Shown: one piece after another, positions 1 to 5,646 of the stretch
How the letters are laid out: the number at the start of each line of letters is the position of its first letter
How positions within the stretch are numbered: the stretch's first letter is position 1
Source of the DNA: Candidatus Competibacteraceae bacterium
GTDB lineage: Bacteria; Pseudomonadota; Gammaproteobacteria; Competibacterales; Competibacteraceae
Direction of reading: 5' to 3'
Assembly: GCA_012032855.1 (NCBI GenBank)
Contig: JAAUQA010000245.1
Location: 1 to 5,646 of the forward strand
DNA length: 5,646 bases
The notes under the pieces: generated by a model
Seen by the model: the letters and a program-made list of their open reading frames with translations, nothing else
Told to the model about the DNA's origin: nothing
Databases searched by the model: none
Position numbers and translations under genes: made by a program

Positions 1-985
1 CCGGCGCATCGGTGACCAGCATCGTGACGCCAGGTTCCAACAAGGCATCCAACGCGGCAGCAAACTCTTCCGGCATGCGGAAATGCTGGGTCGGTTCCGT
101 GTCGTGTTCCCAGCGACCGCTACCGGCATGGCCGGGCAAACTGACGGCAACCCAACGGAGCGGAGCCGCATCGTTATAGGATACATAGCGTTTAGGTCCC
201 CTCCCCTCGCCTTCCACTGCCATGTACGCATGAGTGCCGAGCGACCGGTTGGTATTTCCCAAGGCGATGCGGGACCGCCCGATCTCTATGCCGTTGCGTA
301 ATACCAATACCCGTTGGTCGGCGGCACTGATCACCACGGTGACCGGACCAGTCGGGGATTGTTCGGGCTGCCAACGGAAATCCTGTGCACCGGCAAGCGG
401 CGCGACGGGCTGGGTTTCTCCGCTTGCAGCATCAACCGGCGCCAGGGCATGGGGATGCGCAACGTGTCGTGGCGCGGTCGCTTCATCGGCAATCACCACG
501 GTCATGCCTTTTTCGGTGATCTCAAATAATTGGCGGGCGAATTCCGAAGGCAGATGAACGCAACCGTGCGAGGAGGGATAGCCCGGCAAGCCGCCGGCGT
601 GTAACGCCACGCCGTCCCAGGTTAGCCGTTCGCTGTAGGGCATCGGGGCGTTGCCGTAGGTTTTGGAATGGTGGTCCTTGTCCTTGTTGAGAATGGTGAA
701 TACGCCGGTGGGCGTGCGATGTCCCCGTTTACCGGTACTTACCGTGGCTATCCCGATGCGGACGCCGTTGCGGTACACAGAAGCTCGCTGTTCGGGAAGA
801 CTCACCACAATGACGATCGGACCGGAAGGCTCCAGCTGGCCTTCACCCAAATAAACTCACCGGGTTTCAATTGCTCCGGTGGGGTACCGGCGGGGGACGA
901 ATTGCTTCGCGCCCCAAAACGGAGTGGCTGCACTGGTCAGAGATACGAAAAGCAGAATGATGAAAGAAAACTTAATGTAGCGCAT
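1..985 (-). pseudogene. L,D-transpeptidase (YkuD family), exported, two compensating frameshifts, C-terminus off left edge
   Basis: L,D-transpeptidases make 3-3 peptidoglycan crosslinks or attach lipoproteins to peptidoglycan in the periplasm through a catalytic Cys. The ATG at 983-985 opens a signal peptide (MRYIKFSFIILLFVSLTSA) with AGGGG at 997-1001 upstream. As written, this frame stops at 857-859 after 42 residues. Conserved sequence (GTPPEQLKPGEFIWVK) runs in another frame over about 841-893. It returns to the starting frame near 838 and stays open to base 1. The lesions are one extra C (or two missing bases) in the C5 run at 892-896 and one missing G at about 840-841. The YkuD core follows: NGVRIG, STGKRGHRTPTGVFTI, and the catalytic HAGGLPGYPSSHGCVHLP with His at 599-601 and Cys at 560-562. 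A second YkuD-like repeat (VTVVISAADQRVLVLRNGIE onward, about 1-355) lacks the HGC motif. The final residues before the edge are MLVTDAP. It is last in the minus-strand block. Family assignment is firm; whether the gene is truly broken or misread is not settled. Confidence 0.9.
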
Positions 986-1073
986 TGAATCAGTGTCCCC
1001 TGAGCTCGTTCTTACAAAAATCGGTTATTGCCAGTAGTGATATTCAGCGTCTGAGCGGTGAGCGGCAGCAGTC

Positions 1074-1472
1074 TCACAAAAAGCAGTTTTGATTCGCTGC
1101 GCCTTCAGCCATAAATAAACCCACTGCGACGCCGTAGTTGAACATCAGGTGGCGTTCAAAACAGGTCGTTTCGTCACTGCTCATGCTGACCAAATCCTCA
1201 TGCTCCAGGTACTTGAAGCCTGCACTGAACCGGTCTTTGTCCAGCCTGAAGCCTTCGCACAGGTTGGCAACGGCTGCGCTATAGGCCAGGGTATTCAACT
1301 CGCTCTGTTGTTTGGGATTAAGTACGCCATCCAACAGAAGTCGAGCTTGGCGCCAGGCTGGGTCCAGTCGTTCTCTTACGGTTTCTTCGTTCTGAGCGAA
1401 CGTTGTGGAATAGGGGATGGAAAGGGCCAGGAATAGTAATCCAGCGGACAGTATATCTATGGGCGTTTTCAT
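1074..1472 (-). CDS. Exported hypothetical protein, 132 aa
   Basis: I do not recognise the family. The ATG at 1470-1472 has GGAG at 1480-1483, a 7-base spacing. The first 26 residues are a Sec signal peptide: MKTPID, then a hydrophobic stretch through LLFLALSIP, with probable cleavage after TTFA. The mature part is about 106 residues and mostly helical in character. It holds three Cys (72, 104, 130), which would leave one unpaired after a single disulfide. There is an amphipathic block around residues 35-70 (WRQARLLLDGVLNPKQQSEL), then LCEGFRLDKDRF, and a small-residue C-terminus (YGVAVGLFMAEGAANQNCFL). No lipobox or further membrane segment is visible. It sits 45 bases after the lipoprotein gene and 88 bases before the L,D-transpeptidase on the same strand, so co-transcription and an envelope role are likely. 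That role is inferred from location only. Confidence 0.8.
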   Translation of the reverse strand: MKTPIDILSAGLLFLALSIPYSTTFAQNEETVRERLDPAWRQARLLLDGVLNPKQQSELNTLAYSAAVANLCEGFRLDKDRFSAGFKYLEHEDLVSMSSDETTCFERHLMFNYGVAVGLFMAEGAANQNCFL

Positions 1473-1517
1473 GATTTGGCTCCGTTGGCTATAGACTACT
1501 CGGCAATGCCTACGCAG

Positions 1518-1874
1518 TTACCAATACTGATCACCGTATCGTTCCCGAGTCCATTTTTTCGAGAAATTCCCGCGGCGATAACAGACACGCTGATAGTCGT
1601 AGCACTTGACATGGCGATGCGGACTAAAGCTTCCATCTCCGCGATGATCTCCATGTTGATGGTTGTGGTGATGGCGATGGTATTCATGCCGATCCTCATC
1701 GTCATCCGAAGATGCGGCGTAAGCCGCTAAACCAGCAACGGCTAGGCCGCCGACTAATGCTGCTGTAGCATCTGGATCGTAGCGGGATTCTCCGGTGTAG
1801 GGATTGGTAGTAGTACAACCGAGGACCAACGATGCCAGTAATACAATAGCGCCTGTTCTGAATCGATTGATCAT
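1518..1874 (-). CDS. Small His-rich lipoprotein with a C-terminal two-Cys motif, 118 aa
   Basis: A lipoprotein signal peptide (MINRFRTGAIVLLASLVLGC) ends in lipobox VLGC with Cys20. Position +2 is Thr rather than Asp, which favours outer-membrane sorting. The segments that follow are TTTNPYTGESRYDPDA, a Gly/Ala-rich stretch (residues 37-54), and an Asp/Glu then His-rich linker (residues 56-80; DDDED followed by nine His) that could bind metal ions. The C-terminal domain (82-114) has the pattern FSP...VKCYDYQRVCYRRG-FS-WT-RYG, with Cys91 and Cys98. This Cys/aromatic pattern loosely recalls the YcgJ/Fels-1-like small exported proteins, a recollection I cannot test here. I chose the start at 1874 because GAGAG lies 8 bases upstream (1883-1887) and it places the signal peptide at the N-terminus. 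A further upstream ATG at 1958 would add 28 non-signal residues and overlap the preceding gene. The gap to that gene is 47 bases. Confidence 0.82.
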   Translation of the reverse strand: MINRFRTGAIVLLASLVLGCTTTNPYTGESRYDPDATAALVGGLAVAGLAAYAASSDDDEDRHEYHRHHHNHQHGDHRGDGSFSPHRHVKCYDYQRVCYRRGNFSKKWTRERYGDQYW

Positions 1875-1921
1875 GACAACGACTCTCTTGTATTGATCTA
1901 AAATACCTGATGCGGGCAATT

Positions 1922-2521
1922 TCACTGAGTTTGGCAGGTGAATTCCTCGTCGTTCCAAGTGACCATCGCCTCATCTCCTTTGGTCCAGAAGGTTACATTC
2001 TGACCCTCGTATTTCGCGCCGCTACCCGATGGGCTCAGCAGAGCGACCACTTGATCCGGAATCCGGGTCAGCACCGCTGCGGGCAATTGAGTGTCTTGGT
2101 AAAACACCGCGGTAATACCCGTGCCGTCCTCGCAAGTGAAATTCACGGGCGTTGGGACCTCTTGATCGCCATAGGCGATCTGCAACTCCGTGATACGAGA
2201 TTCATAGTTGGACTGCACGCAGTTACGCGCATCTTCCGCTTTCCAACAGTCATTACGACCTTTGACCCAGCCGCGTTGAAAAGCCTTGAGGGTTTTCAGC
2301 TCCTCCTGGGGGGCTTTATCCAAAGCCGTCTTGTAGGTTTCCGCCATCTTTTGGTCCAGGTCTGCCAGATCATCATCCTTACAGATCATTTCCTCAACGC
2401 TGCCATCAGCCTTCTCGCAGTTGAAGCTGGGCTTCCCAGCAAAAGCAGGTATCGAAAAAAGGATTAGGGTAACCCCAATACAACCCACCAAATTTTTTGG
2501 ATACAATAAGTTATCTATCAT
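1922..2521 (-). CDS. Periplasmic lysozyme inhibitor, LprI-N (DUF1311) + MliC fusion, 199 aa
   Basis: This exported protein joins two lysozyme-inhibitor folds. Residues 1-28 are a signal peptide with cleavage after AFA. The LprI-N/DUF1311 domain (about 33-115) shows the usual pattern FNCEKADGSVEEMICKDDDLADLDQ, then RDC/RNC, with Cys35, Cys47, Cys92 and Cys101. The MliC domain (about 126-198) runs from FTCEDGTGITAVFY through SGAKYEG and FWTKGDEAMVTW to a closing Cys; Cys130 and Cys196 are the expected disulfide. Ser167 and Lys181 lie 14 residues apart, matching the spacing of the MliC residues known to insert into the c-type lysozyme active site (Ser89 and Lys103 in E. coli MliC). Cys14 in the signal (LVGC) resembles a lipobox, so lipidation is a weak alternative. 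The start at 2521 is preferred over 2530 because GGGAG at 2531-2535 abuts the upstream ATG. It is the first gene of the minus-strand block. Inhibition of c-type lysozyme is inferred from the family. Confidence 0.93.
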   Translation of the reverse strand: MIDNLLYPKNLVGCIGVTLILFSIPAFAGKPSFNCEKADGSVEEMICKDDDLADLDQKMAETYKTALDKAPQEELKTLKAFQRGWVKGRNDCWKAEDARNCVQSNYESRITELQIAYGDQEVPTPVNFTCEDGTGITAVFYQDTQLPAAVLTRIPDQVVALLSPSGSGAKYEGQNVTFWTKGDEAMVTWNDEEFTCQTQ

Positions 2522-2530
2522 ATGGATCAT

Positions 2531-2535
2531 CTCCC
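2531..2535 (-). promoter_or_regulatory. Ribosome binding site deciding the LprI-MliC start
   Basis: On the minus strand GGGAG lies directly against an ATG at 2530 (zero spacing) but 9 bases before the in-frame ATG at 2521. Only the second spacing allows normal initiation, so the product should begin MIDNLL rather than MIHMID. Confidence 0.7.
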
Positions 2536-2716
2536 GGTGATATGTGGTAGATTTAATAAATAATTAATGTACAGATATTGTATATATTTTCAGTGTAACA
2601 ACTTTTTTGCACGATTCAAATCAATATTTTTTGTCAGGGAATTCCTGGCCGGAGTGTTACGTTAAACGAGCTGAACCTGCAACTTGACCGCACACCGAAA
2701 TCACCGACTAACGTAA
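2536..2716. promoter_or_regulatory. AT-rich divergent promoter region
   Basis: This gap separates two divergently read envelope-protein genes and must hold both promoters. The left half (2540-2635) is strikingly AT-rich against its GC-richer surroundings, with A/T runs and alternating TA steps around 2551-2592. Minus-strand candidates are a TACAAT -10 at 2577-2582, and a TTGAAT/TACACT pair with 16-base spacing further upstream (about 2592-2619). On the plus strand TTGTCA at 2631-2636 is a fair -35, but no good -10 follows at 17-18 bases. An imperfect palindrome (CAGGGAATTCCTG, 2635-2647) could be an operator. No specific regulator can be named. Confidence 0.4.
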
Positions 2717-2732
2717 AGAGGATCTTGAACTG

Positions 2733-3478
2733 ATGAAAAATCTCATCATTAAAGGCGCACTAGCGCTGGCTGCATGTCTGGCCAGCTTACCGGCTCTCGC
2801 CGAAACCGATATTCGCAGCGAGCGTGTGCAATTCAAGGCCAACACTTCTGGCACAACGATAAAAGCCAAGATAAAAGGCCGCGAGATAGTGGATTACCTG
2901 CTGGGAGCCCGTGCCGGCCAGACTCTGTCGGTCACCCTGGAAACCGACCACAGCGCCAACTATTTCAACGTGATTCCGCCCGATGCGGACAATGAAGCCG
3001 TCTTCGTCGGTTCGACCGAAGGCAACAACTACGTAGGGAAACTCGATCTGGATGGCGACTGGAAGATCCGCGTTTATCTGATACGGGCTGCCGCACGCAG
3101 AGGCGAAACTGCTGCTTACACGCTCAACATTGGCATCACCGGCGAACCGACCTCAGCTGCTGCGCGCGAGGCCAACGACTTCGGTCCTCGGGAATGGGAT
3201 GCCCGTGGCGATCTACCGTGTGCCCGGGGTGGCCAACCGATGCAGACCGCCGCCTGCCCGTTCAAGGTCATTCGTTATCGATCCGAAGTTGAGACGGGCG
3301 CCACCATTTATGTTCTTGCCCCGGTACCGGGACCGAACGAATTCTCTACTTTAACAACGGTGAGTGGTCTACAGACAGCGCAGAGTCCGTGCAAGTTAAC
3401 AAACGTTCCGATCTGTGGTCGCTGATGGTGGCTGACGAAGCCTATGAGGTTCCTGATGCTGTATTGTTCGGCGGTTGA
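2733..3478 (+). CDS. PliG-like exported lysozyme-inhibitor-type protein, frameshifted near the C-terminus
   Basis: A signal peptide (MKNLIIKGALALAACLASLPALA) with cleavage after Ala23 precedes two domains. Residues 27-136 form an all-beta domain (ERVQFKANTSGTTIKAKIKG, DYLLGARAGQTLSV, NYFNVIPP, GSTEGNNYVG, WKIRVYLIRAAARRGETAAY) resembling proteins annotated as g-type lysozyme inhibitor (PliG-like). The STEGNNYVG loop fits the S-x-G-x-x-[FY]-x-G loop I associate with such inhibitors. The second domain opens YGPREW-like (FGPREWDARGDLPCARGGQPM, Cys163 and Cys175). In the read frame the ORF ends at 3425 with 230 residues. However, one base is missing in the C4 run at 3319-3322: from there the next frame reads PGTGTERILYFNNGEW, then DLWSLMVADEAYEVPDAVLF, stopping at 3476-3478. 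The restored protein is about 248 residues. The start has AGAGGA at 2717-2722, 10 bases upstream. LAAC at residues 12-15 mimics a lipobox, but the signal would be unusually short. The PliG role is a family-level inference. Confidence 0.8.
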
Positions 3479-3482
3479 TAAG

Positions 3483-3499
3483 GGTTGGGAAATCCAACC
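3483..3499 (+). terminator. Weak hairpin just after the restored PliG-like stop
   Basis: GGTTGG (3483-3488) pairs perfectly with CCAACC (3494-3499) around a 5-base loop, starting 4 bases after the restored stop at 3478. No T-tract follows on either strand, so it is not a textbook intrinsic terminator. Its placement supports 3478 rather than 3425 as the natural gene end. The rest of 3500-3612, between the two converging genes, shows nothing I can name. Confidence 0.3.
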
Positions 3500-3612
3500 G
3501 ATCAGACTACGCTCTTGGCTTTGTGCTCATGCAGTTGGTCGGTAGCTCATAGGCTCTGCAGCGGATCAGCGTGTTGAGATAGGCATGGCTGAGCGTGCCT
3601 GGCGGAAAACCA

Positions 3613-4963
3613 TCAAATTGAAGCGACTTTAACCTCATCCAGAAAAGGTAGCAGCAACGCTTGCACGTCGACGCGCGCGCCGATGCGTGCGCAGAGTAAA
3701 AAGGAGCCGACCAGCTTGCGGTGCAAAAACATCGTCTCCGGCGGCGGTGCCCGCCTAAAACCGTGTTGAAACGCTAGTTCAAACCCCAAAGCCCGTGCGC
3801 GGGCTGGCAGTTCCGAATGGGCGAAATCATACAACCCCTGATGCCGTAGGGGTTCGCACATCAACAGCATTAAATCGACCGCTCTATCGATATGATGTGC
3901 TGGATCGTCCGGGCTCAGATACCCGATTGCAAAGGCCACATCGCGCACTGTGGTGCGGTCATCAGCGATGATAGCGCGGCACAGGCGGACATACTGTTCA
4001 ACCAATGTCGCTGAAAACTCCCGTACCGAACCGAAATCCAGCAGGATGATCCGATCGCTCTCCAAATCGACCAAGTAATTGGCGAAGTTAGGATCGGTTT
4101 GCATGCAGCGGAACTCGAACAACTCGCGAAACATCAGCCGCTCCAGCGCCTCGCCAATGGCATCGCGCTGCGCTTGTGGGATGGTCTCCTCAGTCAGCAC
4201 CTCCAGCGGCTCGCCCTCGACGAAATCCATGGCCAGGATGCTGCTTGGTAGTAAAATCAGCATGGACACAGGGCAGGTGTAAGCAAGGATCATCGGCTAC
4301 TAGATCGCGGTAATGTTCCAAAAATCCCGCCTCCTGCAAATAATCCGCTTCTTGGCGTAATTGACGCTTGGCCTCAGCGATTAATCCAGCGACATCCAGA
4401 TCGACGGGCAATACATTCGCCAGCCGCAATAACAGCGCGACGTTGTTGACGTCGCTATCAATACTGCGAGCCACCCCCGGATATTGAATCTTAAGCGCCA
4501 GATCCCGGCCATCAATAGTCCGGGCCCGATGCACCTGTCCGATTGAAGCGGCAGCCAGCGGTTCGAAATCGAACTCGCTGAATCGGTTTTGCCACCCTTT
4601 ACCGTATTCCCGACCCAACAAGCGGCGCAGTTGCGACAACGGCATCGGGTTAGCATCGGAACGCAGTAAAGCTAGGGCTTGCGTGAACGCCGGTGGTAGC
4701 AGATCGGCGCTCTCCATGGACAGCAGCTGGCCCATTTTCATAGCCGCGCCGCGCAGGTGGGAAAATCGCTTGGCTAATTTTTCTCCGTTGCGGGGGTTGA
4801 ATAGCACTTCAAAGGCATTGCCGGGTTTCCCTTGCAACAATCCTTGCAAGCTGGTGGCCGCGCTGCTGAGGGCGAAATCGCCTAATAGTAGGCCAAAGTT
4901 GAACAGCCTTCCCAGTCGACTGGTCGGCACGCGGGATGATCGGTGAGTGGATTTTTCGGACAA
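3613..4963 (-). pseudogene. COQ8/UbiB/ABC1-family atypical kinase, one frameshift
   Basis: Members of this family are atypical kinase/ATPases; UbiB and COQ8 support ubiquinone biosynthesis. The two halves lie in different frames: 4963 to about 4245, and about 4242 to 3613. One extra base within about 4240-4252 separates VHADFTTK from SILAMDFVEGEP. Corrected length is about 449 residues, normal for the family. Landmarks are KMGQ (76-79, KxGQ motif), AAASIGQVH (137-145, Ala-rich nucleotide loop), Lys158 in LALKIQYPGV, ExD in QEADY (Glu205, Asp207), MQTDPNFANYL (287-297; Asp290, Asn295) and LLDFGSVREF (Asp309). QTDPN is the COQ8-like form of the catalytic loop. No membrane helix is evident at the C-terminus, where bacterial UbiB usually has two. 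The start is taken as TTG at 4961-4963, because TAA lies just upstream and no ATG precedes KxGQ conveniently; GTG at 4930 is possible and neither has a clear ribosome binding site. No ubiquinone genes adjoin it, so the substrate is unknown. Confidence 0.9.
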
Positions 4964-5185
4964 GAGCTGTGCCGTTTACGTAAAAAGATCAAGAAGGGAA
5001 GCCACATCATGAGACGCAATGATATGAATAGATGAGACAACGGCAGGCGAGAGGGTTCCGAGTAGTTTAACGATTGCGCGTCATTCTCCCGGGAAGCATA
5101 ATCGATACAGCAAGAAAGTTGGAATTGGCCCACACAGCGGATTGCAAAATATTGCCGAGAACAAGCTGCGAGAGGTCCAGAGCTG
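4964..5185. other. Divergent intergenic region, kinase / 87-aa protein
   Basis: These 222 bases separate the TTG start of the kinase (minus) from the ATG of the 87-residue protein (plus). Promoters for both should lie here, but I see no convincing -35/-10 pair. A short inverted repeat (TTGC...GCAA type, about 5142-5156) is too small to mean much. Open frames crossing the region show no recognisable protein signature. Confidence 0.4.
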
Positions 5186-5449
5186 ATGCTGTCAATTGAA
5201 TCGCACAACCTGAGACGTTTGCTCGGTCAAACGCTAACCTATCAGGGCGCCGAGCATCAGGTGATTGATATTCTAGACGAGGGTCCGGCAGTGGTGTTGC
5301 AAAAATACTCTGCACGGAAAACTATTCAAGCCAATCAGCACGGTGAGGCCCACCGCTGGGTTCCTCAAACTGTCACCGTGGCGGTGCTGAACGTCCGACG
5401 CGATGCGCTTAATCCACTATTGCCCGAGTTGGCAGACTGGTTACCCTGA
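5186..5449 (+). CDS. Small conserved-looking cytoplasmic protein, 87 aa
   Basis: The ATG at 5186 has AGAGG at 5171-5175, 10 bases upstream. The product has no signal peptide, membrane segment or Cys. It begins LSIESHNLRRLLGQTLTYQG, followed by short beta-strand-like segments: HQVIDILDEGPAVVLQ, KTIQANQHGEAHRWVPQTVT and VAVLNV. The pattern suggests a small barrel, perhaps SH3-like, with a conserved-looking N-Q-x-G-E-A turn (residues 50-54). It resembles short uncharacterised gammaproteobacterial proteins I recall only generally, so I assign no function. It converges on kdsB with a 20-base gap between the two stop codons. The codon pattern and ribosome binding site support a real gene; the overlapping minus-strand frame has neither. 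Confidence 0.75.
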   Translation: MLSIESHNLRRLLGQTLTYQGAEHQVIDILDEGPAVVLQKYSARKTIQANQHGEAHRWVPQTVTVAVLNVRRDALNPLLPELADWLP

Positions 5450-5469
5450 GTGATTCGTTGGCTTTGTTT

Positions 5470-5646
5470 TCAGTGGCTAGCGGCTAGCAAAGACTCGACC
5501 CGCGCCAAATCCTCTTCGGTATCCACGCCAGCGGGCGGGACCTCAACCGCTGCTTCAACAAAAATACGCAGGCCATTCCACAGCGCCCGCAACTGCTCAA
5601 GGGATTCGGCTTTTTCCGCCGCGCAAGCGGGAAGCTGCGGATAGCG
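5470..5646 (-). CDS. kdsB: CMP-Kdo synthetase (3-deoxy-manno-octulosonate cytidylyltransferase), C-terminal 58 residues
   Basis: KdsB transfers CMP from CTP to Kdo in the cytoplasm, activating Kdo for the LPS inner core. Only the end of the gene lies in the window; it continues past the right edge and stops at TGA 5470-5472. The visible part reads [20 protein letters not shown], then [19 protein letters not shown]. The E-S-L-E-Q-L-R-x-L-x-N-G-x-R-I block and the GVDTxEDLxRV block are characteristic of the KdsB C-terminus. The frame is open from the edge to the stop with no lesion. The tail contains a GGCTAGC direct repeat (about 5475-5488) that encodes LLAAS and needs no other explanation. 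Confidence 0.88.
   Translation of the reverse strand, partial: RYPQLPACAAEKAESLEQLRALWNGLRIFVEAAVEVPPAGVDTEEDLARVESLLAASH

Noticed and set aside
234..557. 107-residue plus-strand open frame, and neighbours at 83-301 and 314-529
   Set aside because: All are antisense to the L,D-transpeptidase, whose catalytic motif and open minus frame explain this region.
1149..1436. 95-residue plus-strand open frame
   Set aside because: It lies entirely antisense to the exported 132-residue protein, which has a signal peptide and a good ribosome binding site.
1875..1958. Upstream extension of the lipoprotein to an ATG at 1958
   Set aside because: It would place 28 polar residues before the lipoprotein signal and overlap the preceding gene; the ATG at 1874 has its own Shine-Dalgarno-like GAGAG.
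1910..2467. 185-residue plus-strand open frame opposite the LprI-MliC gene
   Set aside because: It is antisense to a gene with clear domains and signal peptide, has no ribosome binding site or recognisable motif, and looks like a shadow frame.
4882..5315. Two minus-strand open frames across the kinase start and the intergenic region
   Set aside because: No family features or ribosome binding sites; one overlaps the 87-residue gene and the other the start of the kinase in the wrong frame.
5475..5488. GCTAG-CGG-CTAGC inverted repeat as a terminator between the convergent genes
   Set aside because: It lies inside the kdsB coding end, has only a 5-base stem and no T-tract on either strand.

Overview
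The window reads as chromosomal DNA of a Gram-negative bacterium, most likely a gammaproteobacterium. It carries the end of a CMP-Kdo synthetase (LPS pathway), an outer-membrane-type lipoprotein, several Sec-exported periplasmic proteins, and a COQ8/UbiB-type atypical kinase. Base composition is mid-GC, apart from one markedly AT-rich intergenic stretch around 2536-2640. I cannot name a genus from sequence alone. I see no tRNA, rRNA, CRISPR array or insertion sequence, and no gene-free stretch over 300 bases.

Left block (1-2521, all minus strand, probably one transcript read right to left). The order is a LprI-N + MliC lysozyme-inhibitor protein (2521-1922), a small His-rich lipoprotein (1874-1518), an unrecognised exported 132-residue protein (1472-1074) and a YkuD-type L,D-transpeptidase (985 to beyond the left edge). 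The gaps are about 47, 45 and 88 bases. Every product carries an export signal, so all act in the periplasm or outer membrane.

Across an AT-rich divergent promoter region (2536-2716) lies a plus-strand exported protein (2733 to a restored end at 3478). It resembles PliG-type inhibitors of g-type lysozyme and has a separate conserved C-terminal domain. Together these genes look like a cell-wall protection locus: inhibitors of host or competitor lysozymes next to an enzyme that forms lysozyme-independent peptidoglycan or lipoprotein crosslinks.

Right block (3613-5646). A COQ8/UbiB/ABC1 atypical kinase (4963-3613, minus) is followed by a divergently transcribed 87-residue conserved-looking cytoplasmic protein (5186-5449, plus). 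The latter converges on the C-terminal end of kdsB (minus, running off the right edge).

Three genes carry single-base frameshifts: two mutually compensating ones in the L,D-transpeptidase, one in the PliG-like gene and one in the kinase. Conserved sequence continues intact in the alternative frame each time. Several unrelated genes showing the same small lesion suggests uncorrected indel errors in the assembly, though real decay cannot be excluded from sequence alone.
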